Positions 56,101 through 63,583 of a stretch of DNA of 64,000 nt are shown piece after piece; position 1 is the first letter of the stretch, and each line of letters opens with the position of its first letter. The position numbers were made by a program, and so were the translations under genes. The notes beneath the pieces were generated by a model. It saw nothing but the letters and a program-made list of their open reading frames with translations. It did not search any database and had not been told where the DNA came from. The stretch spans positions 1,178,001-1,242,000 of the forward strand of contig NZ_VSRV01000001.1 in the NCBI RefSeq assembly GCF_008122525.1. Direction: 5' to 3'. This DNA comes from Marinomonas sp. IMCC 4694 (GTDB taxonomy: Bacteria > Pseudomonadota > Gammaproteobacteria > Pseudomonadales > Marinomonadaceae).

Positions 56101-58658
56101 TGTCCTCTGTGAATGGTATATCAGCAACAGGAACGGTAAGTATTGCTACTAAAGCCGACGATCTAACGGTCAATAACAACATTACAACTACCTCAACGGC
56201 AGATAATGCAATAACCCTTAATGCCGGCTTAGACACAGCAGTAGGCACGGCTACTGGTGGCAATGTTTTATTGAAGGCTAATTTGTCTACAGGAAGTGGA
56301 GGCCGAGCAACCGTTTACACCGGCAGCCTTGAAGACAGTGGTTCGTATAATTTTGGTAATGGGCATTACCGCTATAAGAGTGACGAAGCAACTACCAACT
56401 ATACCACCGCTTTAGGCGCGGGTAGCTACGCCGTTTATCGTGAGCAACCCACATTAACCGTTGAATTAGTTGCCGATAAAGTATATGACGGTATTGCGGT
56501 CACTCCTTCGACTGGTGATATTTCGGGCATTAAGAACGGTGATACATCGCAATTCACAGACAATTTTGTTTGGCAGGTCACTGGTGGTGGAACGATTAAA
56601 AACGCAGCGACTTATGGGATTACACGTACAGGCTCTCTAACAGGAGCAATTGAATTGGGCTATAAGATTGAGGACTCCGCCTATAGCTATATTGTGTCGC
56701 CTAAGCAGTTAGCGGTTACGTTAAATAATCCTATTACTAAGGTTTATGATGGCGCTAAGACAGTCGATTTCACAGGAAATGGATTAACATTGACCGGTGT
56801 TGTGTCTGTAGAAGGGGTTACCTTAAAAAGTACAGAGTCCAAAGTCTTTGAATACAACAGCAAAGATGTCGCAACGGCTAACTTAGTAACAACCAGCCTA
56901 ACGACAGAGAATTTTAACGTTGCAGTTGGCACACTCGTTGACAACTATGTATTGCCGACTACGGCAACGGGGACCGGTAGTATTACCAAACAAACGTTAA
57001 CCGCTTCGATTACGGATACACCAACTAAAGTGTATGACGGTAATACCGATGCGACACTAACGAATGACAACTTCAGCCTAGCGGGCTTGGTCGGTAGTGA
57101 AAGTTTCACCGTTAAAAACACAACAGGGATGTATAACGATAAAGACGTAGCGGATGCCAATAGCGTCATGATTAGCTTAGTTGAAGGAGACTTCACTGAA
57201 GTAAGCGGCACTTTAGCAAGTAACTATAATCTGACTATGACGGCAACGGGAGCCGGTAGTATTGCCGCTAGAACACTGACGGCGTCGATTATTGAAACAC
57301 CTACTAAAGTGTACGACGGCAATACCGATGCGACATTAACCAATAACAACTTCAACATAGCGAACCTTGTTACTGGTGAAGGCTTCACGGTAAGTAAAGC
57401 AACAGGGACTTATGATGATAAAGACGTCGCCGATGTGAGCAGCGTTACAACGAGTCTATTAGCAGACGATTTCGCTGTAGAGGGCTCAACACTGGCCAGC
57501 AACTACACCATGCCGGTGACGGCAACGGGAGCTGGTAGTATTACGAAAAAAACGCTTACCGTTTCTATTATTGGTTCGCCCACTAAGACTTATGACGGCA
57601 ATACAGCGGCGACTTTGACTAACAGTAACTTTAATCTAGTGGGTCTTGTTGGAAGTGAAAACCTTGCCGTTAATAAATCGGCGGGGACTTATAACAGCAA
57701 AAATGTTGCTAATGCGAACACTGTTACCACTGACTTAGCATCAACTGATTTTGGCGGTGTAAATGGGTCGTTAACCTCCAACTACACGTTACCGACTACA
57801 GCATCAGGTGATGCTTCCATTGCTGCTCGCTCTTTGGTAGCGGTTGCAAAAACGGAAGATAAAATCTTTGATGCAAAAACCGATACCAAAACAGTGTTGT
57901 CGGTTGCTAAAGAAAACGCCAATTTAAGAGAGGGTAATGATAAAGCTAATCCATTGGTCGTGAACGGCATTGTTGGCAATGAGCAAGCCTTTATCACCTT
58001 TACGGAGGCTAACTTTTCCGATATGGCTGTTGGTGTAGATAAAACGGTAAAAATTAATGGCCTAGCCGTTGCTGGTGCCGATGCAGCCAACTACGTTGTG
58101 ATGGTGAAAAATGCGTTAGGTCGCTTAACGGCACCTGCCAATACGATGACAACAACCGCTGACATTAATCCAAATAACATCCCTGCGGTCAATATTCCAG
58201 TGGCGGCCCCTGTCCCTGTGGTGATTCCTCAGCCAAACTTAGGCAATGCGCCAGTTATGGGCGTGGGCGGCATGAGAGTGGTTGCTATTCAATCGACGGG
58301 GGCAGAAGTAATCACCACCTCGGTGAATTCTGACGCTCAGGGAGGGACTCCGGTAGAGGCGGTATTATTAGCACAAGCTAACAGTGGTGTGGATTTTGGC
58401 AACCAAGTGTTCATCGTTGATGGCGGTGTTAATACCGTGACGTCAGCTGGAGTGGCTCCTGATCAAGCTGTTAGCCCTGATCAAGCTGTTAGTCCTGTTG
58501 AAGCGGCTGCTCCTAATGAAGCTACTAGCGCTGCCATTGTTACTGATGATGTCGCCAGCTCGACCGAAGGAGAAACTACGAGTCCTGTGGAGGCGGATGC
58601 CACAGCGGAACAAGAAGGTTTTGAAGAATCTGTTGATCAAGCAACTACCGAAAATTAA
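47163..58658 (+). CDS. two-partner secretion (TpsA) filamentous haemagglutinin-like adhesin
   Basis: About 3831 aa. An extended signal peptide (ESPR, MNRIYRVIWNSSLGVWQAVSE, then a hydrophobic core to VYAGALP) is followed by a TPS domain (about 55-300) with VSTIQGAINANGQVFLINPNGILF and RGRLVATDGGYVVMIA. Then come long arrays of imperfect beta-helix repeats (about 570-1620), a serine/threonine/asparagine-rich stretch, six YDG-type repeats (about 3095-3660) and an acidic, proline/alanine-rich tail (VEADATAEQEGFEESVDQ). It is exported by the adjacent TpsB. ATG 47163 is chosen over TTG 47157. A large surface or released adhesin is the likely role; no toxin domain is visible. Confidence 0.93.
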   Translation: MNRIYRVIWNSSLGVWQAVSEIGKSAGKKKNQGRHQKARLSLIAGSVFLVSAQVYAGALPSAGAVSLGSGNISQSDANTLNITQTTQKMAIDWQSFSVGQDSTVNFIQPSASSIALNRVTGSDVSTIQGAINANGQVFLINPNGILFSSTAQVNVGGLIASTRDLTNENFSADNFVFEGSNGNAVVNRGRLVATDGGYVVMIAATVQNMGDIIANQGSVQLAAGDSVLVNMGGTVSVEVQQGAIDALIQNGGAIRADGGHILLTAKAAGDLAASVVNNSGIVEATSLVSQGGEIVFMGDDITNSGTVVADGATGGGDILLGGDWQGENADQYAHATKVTLTQTSDISASATVQGDGGKVVVWSDIKNADSVTKVAGSISATGQGENTDGGKIETSGHALNVATGTQVKASEWLLDPTNITISSGNGGSLTSDATNSDIGAETIETALNAGTSVTVQTDAEVARDGDITVAANISKSSGAEATLTLTAANNIVINDNVSITSTTGALNTVLRADNDSNSTGAVTMGAGSSITTNGGNVFIGGATDTSSAAAVTTQAITATAGNVKILSTGDISLGSITSTGAVELSSTGAVTQTGAITGGQALNLLGTGGTYTLTNASNAIGTLTANTGSVELVNGSAQTTGPITTTGALSLTSDALTINGDIDADAGDITFNTDALTVTSGTVKSTGSLQIAAKTAATTIGIGGGAGTLQITATNFSTDFVDGFSDITIGDANQSGNIDVGATALNDALTLQTTGSITQSGAITGDQNLTLLGGGAHTLNNADNAIGQLTATSSTLNFHGTSYSLGDIATTGAVELSSTGTVTQTAAITGGQALNLLGTGGTYTLTNASNAIGTLTANTGSVELVNRSAQTTGAISTTGALKLTANALTLGAINTGGAVELSSTGAVTQTAAIIGGQDLNLSGTGGAYTLTNVSNAIGTLTANTGSVELVNRSAQTTGAITTTGALNLTSDALTINENIVTGTGNITFNTDVLSVASGKTVAGEGALQIAAKTATTTIGVNGGSGALQILTGDFVDGFSAITIGSADHTGGIEIGVGIEIGVGTSINDSTTLQTGGTLAVKDNLDVRGNNLTLKVGKLTIADGRNISGSGVLTVASEKDSETIDIGGTSQQLNAADFGSKIVSDFSDIVIGGVDQTGDINIAEDSTLAASVTLQTGGILSVSNNLAAGTNNLTLKVGDLSVEDGKAISGTGVLTVASNTDSKTIGIGSADGDLQLTADNLNTDFADSFSEVVIGSASQSGNITIAEVAFDKALTLQTSGAVTQTGAITGDQDLNLLGVGGTHTLTNTGNVIGNLTANTGSVALVNSSAQTTGAITTSGALNLTSDALTINENIATGAGNITFNTDALTIADGKTVAGSGTLQITTKTADKLIDVGGTTADALQLTTTNISTDFSGGFANITIGSADHTGGIEIGADTTFKDAAILQTSGALSVSNNLAAGANNLTLKVDELSVAEGKAISGSGALNITSDTASDAISIVDTIDDNAVDTLQLLSADFVSKIADGFSGIVIGDSSQSGDITIGATAFNDALTLQSTGTVTQTGAITGGQDLNLLGAGGTHTLSDEGNAIGTLTANTGSVEFVSAKELVGAADITTETSQLGSMITSGALSVSTVDGDITVSENLTAGGALTLTSAKDITVESGKTLTSPESIALYGTNITQKGALDASSTTANGGNITLAKDASTAADFINLVGVLNASTTSGAGGTIVTNGAFVLLNTTSANVTTAGNTANGTWKTPVSTFDTVVAETGGDITGQTISDALKTVNYELTASSDKVALSNTLAGKNNLIDINTDNAITSADFGGITINDVITKVAVVGGTEEKPVDITTDTTLTVTSTSNITVNGAISSEKQRLNVVLTANSDNTNGGDVIFGTNGSVTTNNGNFYVGSVTLGTATNGVSYAYNAPYPDVVTASAENFTMNTGGQINVGTGSLIVKVTEDINLPTGDATGKYYSLNSTASSSGYNNETETNRLRLGTANNESIGTVPVSVTLEAGGSITGASTASTKISTNSSSAMVNVTSAENIGSDDSPVLFSSSYGTINITNTVGNSYIKFANESESSNFSTLNLTTDVSTKNTTQRIDFNGDGSHRLLATTDANGLFSIATGGFVDETSSKNITIKAPNITLANGAIVATGGFTSVNSSDNALLNGTGLNLTLTALSGSTYGEIKADNAAADYSSTTAPSDFAHKEVYLPNGTLTLNSSNAGVKTSGDNVWGNALEVTANTLNINNSGGSTWLRNSDYNSINFSAVDTNGTAAGHHHILSTNGDFVNIETTALNETIIHTIDTENSLSGIKTDNRNVSLKTGASISESRNIIMADNAIDIGAATLSLTSYYGKQILAYSVDHVQSVGDTITATTLSNESTPTVTVGNLNLTTANNTTDTASIGGDGYTLKVAKGGEVGEANVGENVLTINNESGDIDLHELSAEHFKTIKVSYSSTDSTARAHTVAIDLFDNNAVTENLNYSDTGNGLITLENSTDSVVLSGFNRNFDLYAYNKDIQVNNIYGGSGYFNLSSITKSITLNGDVNTNGGNISLVSNTFKLAGSSRIDSNADDKTNTTSVGAAGRISLNNSSGSRGVDISANTGVTAALTLDSSSSDGSGGNISTDMNATNTAGSYLTDLSFIGSGATTDKDGSISLTGASYALNGGFTATGKVALSGGESTSSYNIPDVFIDTNQSVTHSGDITFSGYSLSGKSSRNYSFNTSSTGGNGGDVNLYPASTTGTFSAGSMTVNTEGSTSETWGTIILPAVTTYKNSGSYSTTSAQSYTGSTITLKGNLQSNQADIDILGSEVVLANDVSIDTYPGFVSGQASTTSDISAGSVTVGSTGAELTNNDPAYSLAIDTSGNKGAANNGAITLRDSTATTFNNFSMVGGGNLNTGFETTKYSATGQVTIGQMDGGSFIWSDLSAGNLLLKGPANYTITGNIGAGTGDDFVAGTLAATGVANLDVTTNKALTIGSLSSVNGISATGTVSIATKADDLTVNNNITTTSTADNAITLNAGLDTAVGTATGGNVLLKANLSTGSGGRATVYTGSLEDSGSYNFGNGHYRYKSDEATTNYTTALGAGSYAVYREQPTLTVELVADKVYDGIAVTPSTGDISGIKNGDTSQFTDNFVWQVTGGGTIKNAATYGITRTGSLTGAIELGYKIEDSAYSYIVSPKQLAVTLNNPITKVYDGAKTVDFTGNGLTLTGVVSVEGVTLKSTESKVFEYNSKDVATANLVTTSLTTENFNVAVGTLVDNYVLPTTATGTGSITKQTLTASITDTPTKVYDGNTDATLTNDNFSLAGLVGSESFTVKNTTGMYNDKDVADANSVMISLVEGDFTEVSGTLASNYNLTMTATGAGSIAARTLTASIIETPTKVYDGNTDATLTNNNFNIANLVTGEGFTVSKATGTYDDKDVADVSSVTTSLLADDFAVEGSTLASNYTMPVTATGAGSITKKTLTVSIIGSPTKTYDGNTAATLTNSNFNLVGLVGSENLAVNKSAGTYNSKNVANANTVTTDLASTDFGGVNGSLTSNYTLPTTASGDASIAARSLVAVAKTEDKIFDAKTDTKTVLSVAKENANLREGNDKANPLVVNGIVGNEQAFITFTEANFSDMAVGVDKTVKINGLAVAGADAANYVVMVKNALGRLTAPANTMTTTADINPNNIPAVNIPVAAPVPVVIPQPNLGNAPVMGVGGMRVVAIQSTGAEVITTSVNSDAQGGTPVEAVLLAQANSGVDFGNQVFIVDGGVNTVTSAGVAPDQAVSPDQAVSPVEAAAPNEATSAAIVTDDVASSTEGETTSPVEADATAEQEGFEESVDQATTEN
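48895..51990 (+). repeat. tandem in-frame repeats in the adhesin gene
   Basis: Five copies of a module beginning GAVTQTGAITG and reading L(N)LLGTGGTYTLTNASNAIG (starts near 48900, 49610, 49860, 50995, 51825) alternate with a second module (LSVSNNLAAGTNNLTLKVG, near 50390, 50690, 51505). Copies one and two share an exact 92-bp run (48960-49051 and 49656-49747). There is also an exact 18-bp tandem duplication at 50313-50348. Confidence 0.9.
56448..58140 (+). repeat. six YDG-type repeats encoding the adhesin C-terminal stalk
   Basis: Each unit of about 80-95 codons begins with (T)KVYDG or a variant (KVYDGIA, KVYDGAK, KVYDGNT twice, KTYDGNT, KIFDAKT) and ends with YxLPTTATGTGSI or similar. Units three to five (about 56995-57830) are most alike. 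Such repeats form rigid extended regions in surface proteins. Confidence 0.88.
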
Positions 58659-58675
58659 GATTAAGGTTAGATTTT

Positions 58676-60409
58676 ATGAAGAAAATACTATTTACACAAA
58701 ATGCCATCGTGCCTTTTAATCTAATGGTCGGGACAGTTTTAACCACGGTGGCAATGAGCGCTCATGCAGCGACCTTGCCACCGGTTAATTCAGGAACCAT
58801 TATGCAACAAACCCAGCAAGGGTTAGTGGTGCCTGAGGCCTCTGATTTTAACATTCAGTTTGATGGTAATGCGTTAACAGAAACTCGTTCTGGTGGGCCT
58901 CAAGCCGTCTTAAGAGCGCTGCGCCTTACGGGACTGTCGGTTTTCACAGAAGCCGAAGTGTTGCTTAGTTTGGGCGATATAACGGATAAGTCCTATGATT
59001 TAGCCGGCTATCGAGCGCTTGCTAACACCATTAGTCAGTTTTATCGTGACCGTGGCTATCCGTTTGCGAAAGCGTACATCCCTGCGCAAAGCATGAAAGA
59101 GGGAGAGTTGCGTATTGATGTGTTAGAAGGTCAATACGGCCGCGCTACGGTTAAATCAACGAAAGACATTCAAGTCAGTGGGCAAGGGTACTTGTCGTCA
59201 ATCATGGCAGGTGAGGTGATAGAGTCGAGTAAGCTGGAGCGTATATCGTTAATTATGAACGATCTTCCGGGCTACAAGGCTTTGCCTTCCATCAGCCCTG
59301 GTGAGCAGCCTGGTACAGCAAACCTTAATGTACTTTTAGTTCCTGAAGAGCTGTTCTCTGGTGATGTGACGGTCGATAATCAAGGTAGTCGATATACGGG
59401 ATACAACCGTGTTCAAACTGGTGTGAAGAGATCTCGTCTGTGGACATTGGGTGATGAGATCACTGCACGGGCCATGTATACCGATGAAAATATGGTGTTT
59501 GGCTATTTAGGCTACAGTTTGCCAGTGATGCCAAACGGTTTAAGAGCCAACGCCACTTACAGTCGGACGGAATACAGTTTGGGACGAGAGTATGAATCTC
59601 TGGATGCCATAGGCAGTTCTGCTGTTTACAGCGTGGGATTAAGCTATCCACTTATTCGTTCACAACTCACCAACGTAAACGCGAAAGTAAATCTTGAGCG
59701 TAAAGAGCTGATGGACTTTTACAGATCCGCAAACAGCAAATTATCCAAGTCGGTAAACAGTATTCCATTGGCGCTTTCGTTTGATACACGTGATCAGTAT
59801 TTGGGTGGAGGTATTACTTACGGCGCGCTAACACTCGGTATTGGTAATCTTTCTAATGATGAAGATACCGTGAACAGTGACGGCGATTTTGTTAAGACTA
59901 CCCTAGATATTGCTCGTATTCAGTCATTGCCCGCGGGTTTTAGTCTTTTCGTTAAAGGTAGCGCTCAACAAGCCAACAAAAACTTAGATTCTTCAGAGGA
60001 TTTATATTTGGGCGGCACGAATGCCGTTCGCGCTTACCCTTCTGGTGAAGCGGGTATTAATGGCGGTGGCGATGAAGGCTACTACACGCAGTTAGAATTA
60101 CGCTACAGCATAAATGAATACACACCTTATGTGTTTTATGATGCGGGCCGTGTAAGTACTTATGCAAAACCTACTGCTTCTTTGTTAACTGAAACGCGTA
60201 ATTTGGCCGGTGCCGGGTTTGGTTTAAAGTACCAACGCGGTGATTGGAGTGCTGATATTTTTGCCGCATGGAAGAAAGTGGGTGGTGCGTCTGTATCGGA
60301 TATTTATGATGACGCTTCACCACGAGTTTTAGGCTCGTTAACGTATCGTTTTGGTGGTGGACAACCTGCTAATCTCGATGCGTCAGAATTATCAGACGGC
60401 ATACATTAA
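58676..60409 (+). CDS. TpsB outer-membrane transporter (ShlB/FhaC/HecB family)
   Basis: 577 aa. Signal peptide (MKKILFTQNAIVPFNLMVG..., cut near SAHA), a POTRA domain pair (FDGNALTETRSGG ... ISQFYRDRGYPFAKAYIPAQ; LRIDVLEGQYG), then a 16-strand FhaC-type barrel with the loop-6 motif GGTNAVRAYPSGE. The barrel seems to end at GSLTYRFG, followed by an extra 17-residue polar tail, unusual because most barrel proteins end on the last strand. It lies 17 bp after the adhesin and is its specific exporter. Confidence 0.94.
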   Translation: MKKILFTQNAIVPFNLMVGTVLTTVAMSAHAATLPPVNSGTIMQQTQQGLVVPEASDFNIQFDGNALTETRSGGPQAVLRALRLTGLSVFTEAEVLLSLGDITDKSYDLAGYRALANTISQFYRDRGYPFAKAYIPAQSMKEGELRIDVLEGQYGRATVKSTKDIQVSGQGYLSSIMAGEVIESSKLERISLIMNDLPGYKALPSISPGEQPGTANLNVLLVPEELFSGDVTVDNQGSRYTGYNRVQTGVKRSRLWTLGDEITARAMYTDENMVFGYLGYSLPVMPNGLRANATYSRTEYSLGREYESLDAIGSSAVYSVGLSYPLIRSQLTNVNAKVNLERKELMDFYRSANSKLSKSVNSIPLALSFDTRDQYLGGGITYGALTLGIGNLSNDEDTVNSDGDFVKTTLDIARIQSLPAGFSLFVKGSAQQANKNLDSSEDLYLGGTNAVRAYPSGEAGINGGGDEGYYTQLELRYSINEYTPYVFYDAGRVSTYAKPTASLLTETRNLAGAGFGLKYQRGDWSADIFAAWKKVGGASVSDIYDDASPRVLGSLTYRFGGGQPANLDASELSDGIH

Positions 60410-60431
60410 ATAAAACTTGACGGTTTACATA

Positions 60432-60469
60432 AAAAAACTCGCTAGCCTGTTCGGTTAGCGAGTTTTTTA
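60432..60469 (+). terminator. intrinsic terminator closing the two-partner secretion operon
   Basis: Perfect 13-bp stem AAAAAACTCGCTA (60432-60444) with TAGCGAGTTTTTT (60456-60468) and an 11-base loop. The A and T ends make it usable from both sides, so it may also stop the convergent fdhA transcript. Confidence 0.92.
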
Positions 60470-60487
60470 TTATTGCTGCTTAGTCAC

Positions 60488-61681
60488 TCAGCTCACCATT
60501 TTATGAGGGTCGATGACGAATTTCTTCGCGGCGCCGCCGTCGAAGTCGGCGTAGCCTTGCGGTGCTTGATCCAGTGAGATCATTTGTACGTTGACCGCTT
60601 TGGCGATGTCGATTTTATCAAATAAGATCGCTTGCATCAGTGCTCTATGGTATTTCATCACTGGGCATTGGCCAGTATGAAGGGAATGGGATTTAGCCCA
60701 ACCCAGTCCGAAACGCATACTTAGGCTGCCTTGTTGTGCTGCGCTGTCGGTGGCACCTGGGTCTTCTGTTACGTACAACCCTGGGATGCCAATTTGACCA
60801 CCGGCGCGGGTGATGGTCATGGCTGAGTTTAACACCACAGCAGGGGATTCCTGATGATGGTTGCAGCCACAGGCGTGGGCTTCAAAACCCACACAGTCGA
60901 CAAAGGCATCCACCTCACGATCGCCTAGAATGGCTTCAATTTTGTCTTGAATATCGCCTTCTTCTCGTAAATCGATGGTTTCGCAGCCAAAAGAACGCGC
61001 TTGATTCAAGCGATCTTCCACCATATCACCCACAATAACACAGGCTGCGCCTAACAAATGAGCCGACGCGGCGGCGGCCAAGCCAACCGGTCCTGCGCCT
61101 GCTATGTAAACCGTCGAACCCGGTCCAACGCCAGCCGTGATACAACCGTGAAAGCCAGTAGGGAAAATGTCAGAAAGTAGTGTTAAGTCCTGAATTTTTT
61201 CACGGGCTTGGTCCGCATCGGGGAATTTTAGTAGGTTAAAGTCAGCATAAGGCACCATGACGTAGTCGGCTTGTCCGCCAACCCAGCCGCCCATGTCCAC
61301 GTAACCGTAGGCAGCACCAGGGCGGGCTGGGTTTACGTTTAGGCAAATGCCAGTTTTACCTTCTTTGCAGTTGCGGCAACGGCCGCACGCAATGTTAAAA
61401 GGCACAGAGACCAGATCACCCACCTTAATAAACTCCACATCGCGGCCACATTCTATGACTTCGCCGGTGATTTCATGACCAAGCACTAAGCCGCTGGGGG
61501 CGGTGGTTCGACCCCGAACCATATGCTGATCACTGCCACAAATATTGGTGGTGACGACTTTTAAAATCACACCATGGTCACAGCGACGCTTACCAATCGC
61601 CAGTTCAGGAAAAGGGATAGCTTCTACTTTTACGGTGCCATTGCCTTGGTAAATGACCCCACGGTTTGCGTATTGACTCAT
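60488..61681 (-). CDS. fdhA: glutathione-independent formaldehyde dehydrogenase FdhA
   Basis: 397 aa zinc- and tightly bound NAD-dependent dehydrogenase that oxidises formaldehyde to formate. VVTTNICGSDQHMVRGRT holds the catalytic zinc cysteine, LGHEITGEV the zinc ligands, CGRCRNCKEGKTGIC the structural zinc lobe, and GAGPVGLAAAASAHLLGA the Rossmann fold. The match to Pseudomonas FdhA is very close in order and length. Start ATG 61681 has AGGA at seven bases; the frame continues upstream to 61720 without support. It would detoxify formaldehyde from methylated-compound breakdown. Confidence 0.95.
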   Translation of the reverse strand: MSQYANRGVIYQGNGTVKVEAIPFPELAIGKRRCDHGVILKVVTTNICGSDQHMVRGRTTAPSGLVLGHEITGEVIECGRDVEFIKVGDLVSVPFNIACGRCRNCKEGKTGICLNVNPARPGAAYGYVDMGGWVGGQADYVMVPYADFNLLKFPDADQAREKIQDLTLLSDIFPTGFHGCITAGVGPGSTVYIAGAGPVGLAAAASAHLLGAACVIVGDMVEDRLNQARSFGCETIDLREEGDIQDKIEAILGDREVDAFVDCVGFEAHACGCNHHQESPAVVLNSAMTITRAGGQIGIPGLYVTEDPGATDSAAQQGSLSMRFGLGWAKSHSLHTGQCPVMKYHRALMQAILFDKIDIAKAVNVQMISLDQAPQGYADFDGGAAKKFVIDPHKMVS

Positions 61682-61779
61682 AACGACATCCTTTTTGCAG
61701 TTGTTTTTGTTTTTTTGCACGATCGATTATTTTGTCACCAGCAGCAAAAAGGATCGGTCTTTATACGACCAAAAGACGT

Positions 61780-61791
61780 GTCGAAAACGAC
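61780..61791. promoter_or_regulatory. inverted repeat upstream of fdhA
   Basis: GTCGAAAACGAC: four-base arms around AAAA, about 100 bp before the fdhA start, next to a TATAAA on the minus strand. A possible regulator site; short enough to be chance. Confidence 0.25.
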
Positions 61792-61860
61792 GCCCTTGAT
61801 TATTTATTGTGTATTAACAAAAAACGCTAACGGTAAATAAGAGGTTTAGGTTGAGCAGGG

Positions 61861-62742
61861 TTAAGAGTAGGTTTCGATTAGCACATCCAGCATGGCCGCT
61901 GCGGCGATGGATAGGTTGGATCTGGGTTGGCAGATCACGCCAACTCGTCGGCGAATTTCGGGTGCTATCACTGGTCGGCAGATTGCGCCTTGTTCTATGG
62001 CTTGTTGTCGGCACAACGCCGGGACAACAGCCACGCCCATGTCTTCGCTGACCATGCGCCCTACCGTAGCAAGTTGGTGAGCATCAAACGCCACATTGAG
62101 TTCGATGCCTGCCTCATGGAGTGTACTTTCTATCATGGCGCGAACACTAGAAGGGCGTTGCAAGGTGATGAAATCGTATTCTAAAAGCGCCCGCCAACAA
62201 ATCGTGTCTTGTCCTTCCAGTGGGTGATTTTTTGGCAAGATCGCGATAAACCTGTCTTCATAAAGTGGATGGAAAGACAAATCCAATAGGGTGCTTGGCT
62301 CGAAGGTAATGCCCAATTCGACCTGATTATTTCGCACCATTTCGACCACGATATCGGACAGCACATCATCGATGGCAACCTGAATGTTCGGATAAGACGC
62401 GTGATAATTACGAATGGCTTTAGGCAGCAAAGACGCTGCAAAAGACGGCATAGACGCCAGCGTAATCTTACCCATTTGCAGAGCAAACCGTTGTTTCATT
62501 TCATCTTCGGCGTTTTCCCACTGGGCCAATAATCGTCTGGCCAGCGGAACTAAAGCGTGCCCCTCCGGTGTGAGTGCAATGTGGCGTGTGGTGCGAGTAA
62601 AGAGCTTTCCGCCTAAATTATCTTCCAAGTTTCTGATCGATAAGCTTAAGGCTGGCTGTGATAGGTGCAGTTGGGTCGCCGCACTGGCAAAGCTTAACGA
62701 CTGGGCTACAGCGAGAAAAGCGCGAACTTGTTTGATATTCAC
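61861..62742 (-). CDS. LysR family transcriptional regulator
   Basis: 293 aa. N-terminal winged HTH (FLAVAQSLSFASAATQLHLSQPALSLSIRNLEDNLGGKLFTRTTR) and a LysR substrate-binding domain (LASMPSFAASLLPKAIRNYHASYPNIQVAID; ELGITFEP; GMVSEDMGVAVVPAL-like ending). It reads away from the scoA gene 137 bp apart, the usual LysR arrangement, so scoA-scoB is the likely target. An alternative link to fdhA, on the same strand downstream, cannot be excluded. Confidence 0.93.
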   Translation of the reverse strand: MNIKQVRAFLAVAQSLSFASAATQLHLSQPALSLSIRNLEDNLGGKLFTRTTRHIALTPEGHALVPLARRLLAQWENAEDEMKQRFALQMGKITLASMPSFAASLLPKAIRNYHASYPNIQVAIDDVLSDIVVEMVRNNQVELGITFEPSTLLDLSFHPLYEDRFIAILPKNHPLEGQDTICWRALLEYDFITLQRPSSVRAMIESTLHEAGIELNVAFDAHQLATVGRMVSEDMGVAVVPALCRQQAIEQGAICRPVIAPEIRRRVGVICQPRSNLSIAAAAMLDVLIETYS

Positions 62743-62879
62743 AATGTGGGTTCCGGTGACATGATGTGGTATTTATTGTTTTAAAAAACTTATTAATAAA
62801 CAGTTAAAACAAATTTAATTAATTTATCGTTATGAGTCAAACTGATTGTATGTAACAAACACAAAACGGGAGACAAACA

Positions 62880-63581
62880 ATGGCAGGTTTTGACAAAGTC
62901 GTCAGCTCTTACGAAGAGGCCATGGCGGGCCTAGAAAATGGCATGACCGTTCTGGCTGGGGGGTTTGGTTTGTGTGGTATTCCAGAAAATCTGATCGCTG
63001 AAATTAAGCGCAAAGGCACCACGGGCTTAACCGTGGTATCAAACAACTGTGGCGTGGATGGTTTTGGTTTGGGTGTCTTGTTGGAAGACAAACAAATACG
63101 CAAGATGGTGTCGTCTTATGTGGGCGAAAATGCGCTGTTTGAAAAGCAATTATTGAACGGTGAACTTGAGGTCGAGCTGACACCACAAGGCACCCTTGCT
63201 GAAAAAATGCGCGCTGGCGGCGCCGGCATTCCTGCTTTTTATACTGCGACCGGCGTGGGCACGCCGGTCGCAGAAGGCAAAGAAACCAAACTTTTTAACG
63301 GTCGTGAATATTTATTAGAAGAAGCCATTACCGGCGACTTCGCCATCGTGAAGGGCTGGAAAGCCGATCGTTACGGTAATGTGGTTTACCGCCACACCGC
63401 ACAAAACTTTAATCCTCTGGCCGCGACAGCCGGTAAAATCACCGTGGTTGAAGTGGAAGAGCTCGTCGAGGTGGGTGAGCTTGACCCGGCGCACATTCAC
63501 ACGCCAGGTATTTATGTTGACCGTGTGATTGTTGGTCACTTCGAAAAACGCATTGAAAAAAGAACGGTGAAGGAGGCTTAG
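62880..63581 (+). CDS. scoA: 3-oxoacid CoA-transferase subunit A
   Basis: 233 aa. GGFGLCGIPENLIAEIKRKG near the N-terminus is the CoA-transferase family I subunit A motif; GAGIPAFYTATGVGTPVAEGKE and GWKADRYGNVVYRHTAQNFNP follow. It transfers CoA from succinyl-CoA to acetoacetate or a related 3-oxoacid together with subunit B. ATG 62880 is preceded by GGGAG. Two bases separate its stop from scoB. Confidence 0.94.
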   Translation: MAGFDKVVSSYEEAMAGLENGMTVLAGGFGLCGIPENLIAEIKRKGTTGLTVVSNNCGVDGFGLGVLLEDKQIRKMVSSYVGENALFEKQLLNGELEVELTPQGTLAEKMRAGGAGIPAFYTATGVGTPVAEGKETKLFNGREYLLEEAITGDFAIVKGWKADRYGNVVYRHTAQNFNPLAATAGKITVVEVEELVEVGELDPAHIHTPGIYVDRVIVGHFEKRIEKRTVKEA

Positions 63582-63583
63582 TC

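Noticed and set aside
48152..58090. Many long minus-strand open frames across the adhesin gene (up to 272 codons)
   Set aside because: They are antisense to low-complexity repeat coding and keep open because of its Thr/Ala/Gly-rich codon pattern. They have no ribosome sites, are rich in Val/Ala/Ser/Pro without domains and end and start with the repeats.
58443..58640. 65-codon minus-strand frame over the adhesin tail
   Set aside because: It mirrors the PDQAVSP repeats; no start site and no homology are visible.
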